From G963704535 sp963704535 (lineage in GTDB: Bacteria; Chloroflexota; Chloroflexia; Chloroflexales; Roseiflexaceae), in contig OY969916.1 in NCBI GenBank assembly GCA_963704535.1, forward strand, positions 6,634,001 to 6,698,000: a stretch of DNA of 64,000 nt, given 5' to 3'. Under the pieces are notes generated by a model. It was not told the origin of the DNA. It ran no database searches and saw nothing but the letters and a program-made list of their open reading frames with translations. This document shows, piece after piece, positions 10,170 to 17,296 of this stretch. Positions within the stretch are counted from its first letter, which is position 1, and every line of letters begins with the position of its first letter. The position numbers and the translations under genes were made by a program.

Positions 10170-12455
10170 ATGCGACGGCACGCCATTGCATTGTTGTATC
10201 GCATTCTGCTTGTGTGCGCGCTTGTGCTCGCGGTACTAGAGGCCCCATCGCAGGCCGTGGTGGCCGCCGCTCCCGCACCGGCGAATCCCTGCGCAACTCA
10301 GGCCCGCACCTTCAAGCTGCTGGTCGAGCGCTCGGGCATCTATGAGGTGACGCCGGTCGATCTCCAGGCGGCTGGCTGGGTCGGCACGCCGAACCCGGCA
10401 TACCTGCGCGTGTATCGCGGCCCGTGCGTCGCCGCGAATGAGATCTCGCTGGACAGGTCTCCCACCGGCGTTCGCTTCTATGCCGAGGAATCAGCGAGCC
10501 GCTATAGCGCGACGGCCACGTACTGGCTACGCGAGGAGCCTGGGCCGGCGCTAACCATGCCGACGCGCACCGTCACGCCCGCCGGGGCGCCGCTCCAGGC
10601 CACGGCGCCTCTCACCGCCACCGGCGCGATCGGCGGGGAGCCGAGATACGATCCAGTGTATCCCGGGGGCGACGGCGACCACTTCTTCCAGGCCGATCTG
10701 CGGGCTGGCGTCACGCTGCCGATCACCTTCACCCTGACCAGCCCGGTGGCCGGCGCGGCGGGGCTGTTCTTGCGGCTCCAGGGCATTACTGCGGGTGCCC
10801 ACCGTCTGCGGCCAGCCTTCGACGGGGTCGATCTGGATGAGCAGACCTGGTACGACGTGGATCCCTTCACCCTCTCGGTGCCGCTCGGCACGCCGGCGCT
10901 GGCCCCCGGCCCGCACGTGCTGGCGCTCACCATCGCGCCGGGGGCGATCGACGCGGTGCTTGTGGATGGCGCGGCGCTGCGCTACCAATCGCAGCTTGTC
11001 GCCGGCCAGGGGCAGCTTGTCTTTGACGGCGTCGCCGGGGCGCGGCGCTACCAGGTCGGCGGCTTCAGCGGGTCGTCGGCGCTAATCTACGACATACATG
11101 ACCCGCGCTACCCGACGCGCCTCGACGGCGCGACCGTCGGCGCGACCGTCACCTGGCAAGACCAGCCAACCCAGCCGAGGCGCTACGCGCTGCTTGCGCC
11201 GGGCCAGGTGCTGCGCCCCACGATCGTCGCCGATCGCCCCTCGCACCTGGAGCAGGGCGGCGCCGACTACCTGGTGCTGGGCTACGGCGCATTCCTACCG
11301 GCTGTGGAGCCGCTGGCCGCCCACTACCGCGGCAAAGGGCTGCGCGTCGCTGTGGTCGACGTCCAGGATGTCTACGACGAGTTCAATGGCGGCGATCTGC
11401 ACCCGGAGGCGCTGCGCGGCTTCCTGCGCCATGTGGCGGCAAACTGGTCGCGCCCGGCGCCCACCTACGTCCTGCTGGTCGGCGACGGCACCTACGACTT
11501 CCGCGACCGGGGCGAGTCTGGCTGGGCGAGCTTCGTCCCGCCCTACCTGGCCGACGTCGACCCGTGGATGCGCGAGACCGCCTGCGATACCTGCTATGGC
11601 CGCACCCAGACCGACGACCCGCGCGATCAGCCGCTGCCGGACCTGCTGGTCGGGCGCCTGCCGGTTCGCAGCGCCGAGCAGGCCAGCGTGGTGGTCGCCA
11701 AAACGCTGGGCTACCTGACCGCGCCGCCGCCGGGCGTGTGGCAATCCACCGCGCTGCTCCTCTCCGACAATTCCTTTGACGAGCAGGGGCAGGCGGAGCC
11801 AGCCGGCGATTTCGAGGTGCTGACCGAGGGCGTGGCCCGGGCGCTTCCGCCGGGGCTGGCCGCGCGCCGCTTTTTGTACGACCCCTCGCCGGCGGGCCAG
11901 GCTGGGCCGCCGCGCTACCCCGACCCGGCGGTCCTGCGCCAGGACTTTCTGCGCGCCTTCGACGACGGCGCCGCGCTGGTGACCTACGTCGGCCACGCCA
12001 ACTATGTGCAGTGGGGCTATACGGCGCCCAACGCCACGCCGCCCTACCTGTGGTATATCTACGACGCAGACGCCCGGCGCAACGGCGGCCGGCTGCCGAT
12101 CCTGCTGTCGATGAGCTGCCTGACCGGGTCTTTCCACGAGCCGACGCTGCTGGGCTCCACCGACGAGCGCCTGCTACTCCGCGCCGGCGGCGGGACCGTC
12201 GCCAGCCTCTCGCCGGCCGGCCAGGGGGTCGCCCACGGCCACGATGTATTCAGCAAGGCGGTCATCGGCGCGCTCTATGGTGCCGACCCAACCGCGCGCT
12301 CGCTCGGTGCCGCGCAACTCGCCGGGTTCCAGGCCGTCCTGGCAAACGGGTGTTGCGCTGAGATCCGGTTCACCTACGAGCTTCTAGGTGACCCAGCGCT
12401 CCAGCTTCCTTTTGTCCCGATCAAGGCCAAACTCTTGCCGATTGTGCGCCGCTAG
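10170..12455 (+). CDS. Secreted gingipain-like cysteine protease (peptidase C25)
   Basis: A 761-residue exported protein with an N-terminal signal segment (about residues 8-33). The first 350 residues are a beta-rich region. From about 360 to 745 lies a Peptidase_C25 domain: ADYLVLGYGAFLPAVEPLAAHY, LLVGDGTYDF, then the catalytic dyad His609 in YVGHANYVQWG and Cys650 in LLSMSCLTGSF. C25 enzymes include gingipains and the PorU transpeptidase of type IX secretion. The extreme C-terminus LLPIVRR resembles FLPVVSR of the DUF11 protein upstream. It may process or anchor the neighbouring surface proteins; that role is inference. Confidence 0.85.
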   Translation: MRRHAIALLYRILLVCALVLAVLEAPSQAVVAAAPAPANPCATQARTFKLLVERSGIYEVTPVDLQAAGWVGTPNPAYLRVYRGPCVAANEISLDRSPTGVRFYAEESASRYSATATYWLREEPGPALTMPTRTVTPAGAPLQATAPLTATGAIGGEPRYDPVYPGGDGDHFFQADLRAGVTLPITFTLTSPVAGAAGLFLRLQGITAGAHRLRPAFDGVDLDEQTWYDVDPFTLSVPLGTPALAPGPHVLALTIAPGAIDAVLVDGAALRYQSQLVAGQGQLVFDGVAGARRYQVGGFSGSSALIYDIHDPRYPTRLDGATVGATVTWQDQPTQPRRYALLAPGQVLRPTIVADRPSHLEQGGADYLVLGYGAFLPAVEPLAAHYRGKGLRVAVVDVQDVYDEFNGGDLHPEALRGFLRHVAANWSRPAPTYVLLVGDGTYDFRDRGESGWASFVPPYLADVDPWMRETACDTCYGRTQTDDPRDQPLPDLLVGRLPVRSAEQASVVVAKTLGYLTAPPPGVWQSTALLLSDNSFDEQGQAEPAGDFEVLTEGVARALPPGLAARRFLYDPSPAGQAGPPRYPDPAVLRQDFLRAFDDGAALVTYVGHANYVQWGYTAPNATPPYLWYIYDADARRNGGRLPILLSMSCLTGSFHEPTLLGSTDERLLLRAGGGTVASLSPAGQGVAHGHDVFSKAVIGALYGADPTARSLGAAQLAGFQAVLANGCCAEIRFTYELLGDPALQLPFVPIKAKLLPIVRR

Positions 12456-12623
12456 CACCCGCGATTCTTAAAGCATCCCCGTTGCCGCCGAAACGTGAAA
12501 CGTGAAACGTGAAGGCACGCCAACACCACACTGCACGTTTCGGGGACACAGGATGCTTTGCGCCATTCGAGGTCCTACGTGCCGTGACGTTCCGCTTCTT
12601 CCGCCGCTTCCACCCCTTCCCGT
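12456..12623. repeat. Intergenic region with iterated ACGTGAA phrases
   Basis: This short convergent gap contains three iterations of GAAACGTGAA near 12494-12513 and a single GCACGTTTC at 12533-12541, which can form an imperfect stem. The phrase also occurs near 21355 and 48105. It probably serves as a terminator between the convergent genes. Nothing else is seen. Confidence 0.45.
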
Positions 12624-13286
12624 TCAATCCAGGGTCGCGTAGGCCCGCACCGGAAACGACGTGCCGCCGGCGATGCGCGGCGGCGCTGCGGTGAAGCGGA
12701 AGCCGCGCTCCGGCAGTTGGTCGAGCGCGTGCATATGCTCACAGATCACGATGTCGGCGCCCAGCAGGATGGTGTGCGCCGGCCGCTCCTGGTCGCCGGT
12801 GTCATCGATGTTCCAACTGTCGATCCCGACCAGCGCCGCGCCGTGGTCGGCCAGCCAGCGCGCGCCATCGGCGGCCAGAAACGGCCCCGGCTCCCAGTAG
12901 CCCAGGCTGCCCCAGCGGCGCGACCAGTCGGTGCGGATCAGCACTGCCATCCCGGCTACTGTGCGCCCAGCGAACAGCGCCGCGCCGATGCCGCGCCCGC
13001 CGACGCCGGTGGCATCGACCAGCAAGCCCGGCAGGTTGGCGAGCTGCTCCAAGCGCAGCCCGGCCAGGTCGGCCCGCTCCCGGTGCCGGTGGAACGGCGC
13101 GTCGATATAGGTCCCGCTGTTGCCGCAGAGCGCCAGCGAGGCGATCTGAAACGTCGTCCCCGGCGCGTACAGGCCGCGCTCGGTCGCCTCGTCATGGGTG
13201 AACACCGTCGTGAAGATCGGTGCCGGCAGGCCAGGGTAGACCGGCATCCCCGGCTCCAGCGCGTGGCTGAGATCGATCAGGCGCAT
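12624..13286 (-). CDS. Cyclase-family hydrolase (kynurenine formamidase-like)
   Basis: A 220-residue protein of the cyclase/KynB-like superfamily (Pfam Cyclase). MRLIDLSHALEPGMPVYPGLP is the typical N-terminus. The usual metal-binding motif HxGTHxDxPxH reads NSGTYIDAPFH, so two of the classical histidine ligands are replaced; a GNTGTY-type subfamily of this kind exists. LVGIDSWNIDD and HTILLGADIVICEH fit the rest of the fold. The substrate is unknown. The ATG overlaps the stop codon of the upstream gene by one base (TAATG), which implies translational coupling. Confidence 0.8.
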   Translation of the reverse strand: MRLIDLSHALEPGMPVYPGLPAPIFTTVFTHDEATERGLYAPGTTFQIASLALCGNSGTYIDAPFHRHRERADLAGLRLEQLANLPGLLVDATGVGGRGIGAALFAGRTVAGMAVLIRTDWSRRWGSLGYWEPGPFLAADGARWLADHGAALVGIDSWNIDDTGDQERPAHTILLGADIVICEHMHALDQLPERGFRFTAAPPRIAGGTSFPVRAYATLD

Positions 13287-13906
13287 TAGTCCTCCTTGGC
13301 GATCGGTTGGCGGATGACCGTTTGAAGCCGCTCCGGTGCGGTCTTCTGCGGGTCCTTCAGGTAGATCTCGTGGTGCTTGCCCTCGAAAGTGTAGCCGTGC
13401 TCGTGGATGAAGGCGTGCAGCTTCGCGACGGTCGGCGCCTCGGCGCTGTAGGGGCCGAGGTGCATGATCTGCGCGGCGGCGCCCTCGTAGAAGATCTCGA
13501 ATCGAACATTGTGGATGGCGGCCGACGGTTTTTTCTTCGCCACCTGCGCCTGCACCTCCCCGAACAGGTCGGCCGTAACGTGATCGGGCTGCGCGATCAT
13601 CATTGTCCACTTCCAGCCGGCTTTGTCGTTGATGCTGAAGCGACCCATATCGTCGGCCCACCAGAGTCCCTCCAGCGGCATGACCGCGTAGTCCAGGGCC
13701 GGGTCGCGCTTCTTGATCGCGAACTTCAGCCCATAGGCCAGCGCATATAGCGCCTGCACCGCCTCCTGGTACTCCGGCGCGGTGTTTGGGTCGCCCGCCC
13801 CGTCGATCATCAGGAACGGCATGGGTGGAACGTCGACGACGACAGCCTCGCCGGTGAGGGGATTGTAGAGCTGTTTGTGCTGTTTCTTCAGGTCGGTCTT
13901 TGTCAT
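13286..13906 (-). CDS. GyrI-like small-molecule-binding domain protein
   Basis: A 206-residue stand-alone GyrI-like (SHOCT/AraC effector-binding-like) protein. Recognisable parts are PPMPFLMIDGAGDPN, YALAYGLKFAIKKRDPALDYAVMPLEGLWW, and the C-terminal HLGPYSAEAPTVAKLHAFIHEHGY followed by HHEIYLKDPQKT. Homologues bind small hydrophobic ligands, but the ligand is unknown. It precedes and overlaps the cyclase gene, and a MerR regulator with another GyrI domain lies upstream, so the three probably form one ligand-responsive unit. Confidence 0.8.
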   Translation of the reverse strand: MTKTDLKKQHKQLYNPLTGEAVVVDVPPMPFLMIDGAGDPNTAPEYQEAVQALYALAYGLKFAIKKRDPALDYAVMPLEGLWWADDMGRFSINDKAGWKWTMMIAQPDHVTADLFGEVQAQVAKKKPSAAIHNVRFEIFYEGAAAQIMHLGPYSAEAPTVAKLHAFIHEHGYTFEGKHHEIYLKDPQKTAPERLQTVIRQPIAKED

Positions 13907-13920
13907 GGCATGTTGTTCCT

Positions 13921-13980
13921 TCGTCTGAAAAGGGGGAGTTTGAGGGAGTCTGGCCCCTCAAGAACCCCCTTCCCACCACG
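13921..13980. repeat. Family 1 repeat copy upstream of the GyrI gene
   Basis: The copy reads TCTGAAAAGGGGGAGTTTGAG, then a variant palindrome GGAGTCTGGCCCCTC, then AAGAACCCCCTTCCCACCACGG. Only part of the left terminal repeat (CTGAAAAGG) remains. It lies 15 bases before the GyrI start codon, in the leader of the transcript. Confidence 0.75.
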
Positions 13981-14013
13981 GACTGTCTTTGACAACCGAC
14001 AATTGACCTTGTC

Positions 14014-14835
14014 TTACGCCTTCTCAACCGGATATTGAATTTCCGTGATATAGTCGTTCTGATCGCCGTCGCGCTCGTACTGGAGGTAGAGCTCGCGGCC
14101 AGGGCCGGCGATCGTGTACCCATTGGCGCTTGCCCACTCCATCACGGCGCCGTGGCCCTGGCCGATCGTGGCAAACGGCCCGTGGTGAATAGTCGAGGCC
14201 ATCAGCTCGACGCCAGGCAGTGTGTGGACCTTGACGCGCGCTGTCTCGGGAATGGGCTGCTGAATCGGCGCCAGCGCCTCGACATCAAAATCGACGTCGC
14301 TTGCGTCCATTGCGTACCAGATGTCCAGGAACGGCCCGGCGAAGGCATCATGGGCTTTGACATGGTTTTCCAATTCGTCGAAGTTACGATTGAGTGTGGG
14401 CGTCACCACCTCCCGGTTCGGAATGATCTCGCGCACCCCGGCGACAAGCTGGGGCGCCACCTGCTTCATAATGATCTCGTAGCTGGTCATGGTTCCCTCC
14501 TGCTCGATCTGCTGTAGCCGCCACTCGACGCGCGTCAGGCGCTCCTGATCCTCGCGCACCCGCTGCTGGATCTCGGCCTGCTTCATTTGCAGGATCTCGC
14601 GCATGTGGGCCGGCGAGAGGCCGTCGTCCAGCAGCCGGACGATCTGCTCCAGCGCGAAGCCCAGATCGCGGAGCGCCAGGATGCGGTTGAGGCGCGGCAA
14701 CTGCTCCATCGTGTAATAGCGGTAGCCGGTGGCGCGGTCGACCGAGGCCGGCTTGAGCAAGCCAACCTCGTCGTAGTAGCGCAGCGTGGACACCGGTACC
14801 AAGCTGAATCTCGAAAAATCGCCGATCTTGATCAT
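14014..14835 (-). CDS. MerR-family regulator with GyrI-like effector domain
   Basis: A 273-residue one-component regulator of the BmrR/MerR type. Residues 1-70 form the winged helix-turn-helix (MIKIGDFSRFSLVPVSTLRYYDEVGLLKP, then TGYRYYT), followed by a coiled-coil dimerisation helix (EIQQRVREDQERLTRVEWRLQQIEQ) and a GyrI-like ligand domain (residues 120-273). The start at 14835 is preceded by GCGGAGAT; the earlier in-frame ATG at 14889 lies in repeat-derived sequence. It likely controls the adjacent GyrI/cyclase genes in response to a drug-like ligand. Confidence 0.88.
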   Translation of the reverse strand: MIKIGDFSRFSLVPVSTLRYYDEVGLLKPASVDRATGYRYYTMEQLPRLNRILALRDLGFALEQIVRLLDDGLSPAHMREILQMKQAEIQQRVREDQERLTRVEWRLQQIEQEGTMTSYEIIMKQVAPQLVAGVREIIPNREVVTPTLNRNFDELENHVKAHDAFAGPFLDIWYAMDASDVDFDVEALAPIQQPIPETARVKVHTLPGVELMASTIHHGPFATIGQGHGAVMEWASANGYTIAGPGRELYLQYERDGDQNDYITEIQYPVEKA

Positions 14836-14867
14836 GGCATATCTCCGCGCGGAGGTGATCTGCCAGG

Positions 14868-15035
14868 AGTTACGCGGTGGCGTTCGCAACGCCGCTCTTG
14901 CCTACGGCAGCAAGGTACTTCGTCATTTTTTCTCGTCGATTTTTGCCTGGCCAGGCAAAAATCGACGAGAAAAGGAAGAAAAGTACCTCTCTGCCGAAGG
15001 CCGAAGCCACGCTTGGTAGACGATTGCATAAGTCC
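14868..15035. repeat. Family 2 long hairpin, copy A
   Basis: The core is a perfect 23-bp inverted repeat, 14928-14950 and 14951-14973, with left arm TTTTCTCGTCGATTTTTGCC plus TGG. Nested outer pairs GGTACTT (14914-14920) and AAGTACC (14981-14987), then GGCAG and CTGCC, extend the structure. Flanking words (GTTACGCGGTGGCG on the left, GCTTGGTAGA on the right) are shared with copy B at 42671-42872, so the mobile unit is about 170-200 bp. It lies between the divergent merR and hom genes. Confidence 0.8.
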
Positions 15036-15114
15036 TGGATCTGAAAGCTTTCGAGAAGAGTATAATCCCTCAAGTTACTTGAGAGTCAAGTAGCAATTTC
15101 GCGGAGGTGTACCG

Positions 15115-16146
15115 ATGCCGACCTATCGGTTGATCCTGAGTGGTTTGGGCAATGTCGGGCGCAGCTTTCTCGAGCTGATACCGGCGCAGGCCGAGGTATT
15201 GGCGGGCCGCTACGGCATCGAGTTGCGCGTCGTCGCCGCCGCCGACAGCGCCGGCGCGGCCGTCGATCCGGCTGGCCTGGATGTCGGGACGCTGATCGCG
15301 ACCAAGCAGGTCCGCCAAAGCGTCGCAAGCCTGGCCGGCGTGGGCGTGCCGGGCCTGGGTGTGGTGGAACTGGCGCGCCAAGTCGATGGCGACGTGCTGC
15401 TTGAGTCGACGCTCACCAATCTGCGCGATGGTCAACCTGGGCTTGACGTCATTCGCGCCGCGCTGGAACGTGGCATCCGGGTGGTAAGCGCGAATAAGGG
15501 GCCGTTGGTTCTGGCCTACGACGAGCTGGTCGGCCTGGCCGAGCGGCCTGGCGGGCCGGGCCTGCGCTTTAGCGCCTGCGTCGGCGGCTACCTCCCGACC
15601 GTCAACATCGGCAGGCGTGAGCTGGCCGGGGCGCGCATCGAGCGCATTGAGGCGGTGCTGAACGGCACGACGCAGGGCATCCTGCGGATGATGGAGCATG
15701 GCGACAGCTACCAGGACGCGCTGGCCGAGATGCAGCAGCGCGGGGTGGCCGAAGCCGACCCGACGCTGGACGTCGAAGGCTGGGACGCGGCGAATAAGCT
15801 CGTCATCCTGGCCAACGCCGTGCTGCGGCGCCCGACCAAGCTGGCCGATGTCGCGATCGAAGGCATCACCCACCTGACCGCCGATGAGCTGCGGGCCGCC
15901 ACATCGCGCGGCGAGCGAATCGTCCTGCTGTGCCTGGCCGAGCCCCACGCGGGCGACTACCGCCTGAGCGTCCGGCCCACAGCGCTGCCGCTCGACCACC
16001 CGCTGGCCCGTATGGGCGGCGACGAGATGGGCATCGTCTACTCCACCGACATCGGCGGGCGCACCAGCGCGACGACGCTTGAGCGCGGCCCCAAGCCGAC
16101 CGCCGCTGCGATGCTGCGCGACCTGATCGACCTGGTGACAACCTAA
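15115..16146 (+). CDS. hom: Homoserine dehydrogenase without ACT domain
   Basis: A 343-residue NAD(P)-dependent homoserine dehydrogenase (aspartate semialdehyde to homoserine; threonine/methionine pathway). The nucleotide-binding N-terminus is LILSGLGNVGRSFLELI; RVVSANKGPLV, LNGTTQGILRMM and ADPTLDVEGWDAANKLVILAN carry the catalytic-domain signatures. The protein stops after the catalytic domain, so no threonine feedback through a C-terminal ACT domain is expected. GCGGAGGT precedes the ATG. Its TAA stop codon is joined directly to the left end of a family 1 array. Confidence 0.9.
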   Translation: MPTYRLILSGLGNVGRSFLELIPAQAEVLAGRYGIELRVVAAADSAGAAVDPAGLDVGTLIATKQVRQSVASLAGVGVPGLGVVELARQVDGDVLLESTLTNLRDGQPGLDVIRAALERGIRVVSANKGPLVLAYDELVGLAERPGGPGLRFSACVGGYLPTVNIGRRELAGARIERIEAVLNGTTQGILRMMEHGDSYQDALAEMQQRGVAEADPTLDVEGWDAANKLVILANAVLRRPTKLADVAIEGITHLTADELRAATSRGERIVLLCLAEPHAGDYRLSVRPTALPLDHPLARMGGDEMGIVYSTDIGGRTSATTLERGPKPTAAAMLRDLIDLVTT

Positions 16147-16318
16147 GCGGCTATTTGAAAAGGGGGAGTTTGAGGGGGAAGCCCCTCAAGATCCCTACTT
16201 CCGCCACTTGGAAAAAGGGGGAGTTTGAGGGGGAAGCCCCTCAAGATCCCTACTTCCACCACTTGGAAAAAGGGGGAGTTTGAGGGGGAGCCCTCTCAAG
16301 ATCCCTACTTCCACCACC
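16144..16318. repeat. Family 1 element with three tandem ~54-bp cores, starting at the hom stop codon
   Basis: Directly after the TAA of hom (16144-16146) comes GCGGCTATTTGAAAAGGGGG, a variant of the family 1 end GAGGCTGTCTGAAAAGG. Three cores follow (about 16157-16209, 16210-16264 and 16265-16318), each with GAGTTTGAGGGGGAAGCCCC, TCAAGATCCCTACTTCC and a CACTTGG linker. The right end is not clear. This copy shows both stop-codon placement and core amplification. Confidence 0.85.
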
Positions 16319-16340
16319 GAGCTATTTACGCGAAGCTGTT

Positions 16341-17285
16341 TTAGCGGAGTGCCTGCACAATCGCCGTCACATTAGAGCGAATCATCTTCACGTAGGTATC
16401 GCCGTCGCTGCCTGGCTCGCCCAGCGCGTCGGTATAGAGCGCTGGGCCGAGCGCGACGCCCGCCTCGGACGCGAGTTGCTCCATCAGGCCGGGGTTCTGG
16501 ACGTTCTCGGTGAAGATCGCCGGGACGCCTGCGGCCTTGATCCGCTCGACCAGCTCGACGATCGCCTGGGCGGATGGGTCGGCAGCTTCGGTCGAGGCGC
16601 CGAGCGCTGTGCCGATGACCTCGAACCCGTAGCGTTTGGCGAAGTAGGCGAAGGTGTCGTGCGATGTTACCAGCCTGCGGCGCGCCTCCGGCAGGCTCCC
16701 GGTCTGCTCGACGACAAAGTCATCGAGCGCCTTCAGCTCGGCGAGGTAGGCCGCAGCGTTGGCCTCGTACGTGGCGGCGCGGGCCGGGTCGGCCTGCGTC
16801 AATGCGTCGCGCATGGCCTCGACGATCTTCATAACGTTGGCCACATCGTGCCAGACGTGCGGGTCGAACTCACCGTGCTCGTCGCCCTCGTGCTCCGCGC
16901 CTTCTTCGGCCTTGATCAGTTCAATCCCGGCAGTCACGATCACCCGCTGGGCCTTAGAGTCGGACGCGCTGTACAGGTCGTCCAGCCAGGTCTCGAACTC
17001 CAGGCCATTCTCGATGATCAGGTCGGCCTCGACCAGCGCGACGCCGTCGGCCGGGCTCGGCTGAAAAGTATGGGTGTCGCTGCCCGGCCCGACCAGGGTA
17101 TGCAGCTCGATCGCATCGCCGCCGAGCTGCTGCGCCAGGTCGCCCAGGATGCTGAAGGTCGCCACGACCTTGAGCGGCTTCCCGGCTGTGGTGGCCGGCT
17201 GGGGCTCGGCGCTTCCACAGGCCGCCAGCAGCAGGAGCAAACTCAACAGCGACAGGGCCGCAGCGATCCGGGTGTTCTTCGGCAT
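16341..17285 (-). CDS. ZnuA-like metal-binding lipoprotein (cluster A-1 SBP)
   Basis: A 314-residue solute-binding lipoprotein for Zn or Mn uptake. The signal peptide ends in the lipobox LLAAC. Candidate metal ligands are in SDTHTFQPSP, the acidic His loop GAEHEGDEHGEFDPHVWHD, and SHDTFAYFAKRYG. The His-rich loop points to zinc. No permease or ATPase of the same system lies nearby. The gene starts 11 bases after the stop of the ABC-2 permease gene, so the two are probably in one transcript. Confidence 0.88.
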   Translation of the reverse strand: MPKNTRIAAALSLLSLLLLLAACGSAEPQPATTAGKPLKVVATFSILGDLAQQLGGDAIELHTLVGPGSDTHTFQPSPADGVALVEADLIIENGLEFETWLDDLYSASDSKAQRVIVTAGIELIKAEEGAEHEGDEHGEFDPHVWHDVANVMKIVEAMRDALTQADPARAATYEANAAAYLAELKALDDFVVEQTGSLPEARRRLVTSHDTFAYFAKRYGFEVIGTALGASTEAADPSAQAIVELVERIKAAGVPAIFTENVQNPGLMEQLASEAGVALGPALYTDALGEPGSDGDTYVKMIRSNVTAIVQALR

Positions 17286-17296
17286 CTGGGGCTCTC

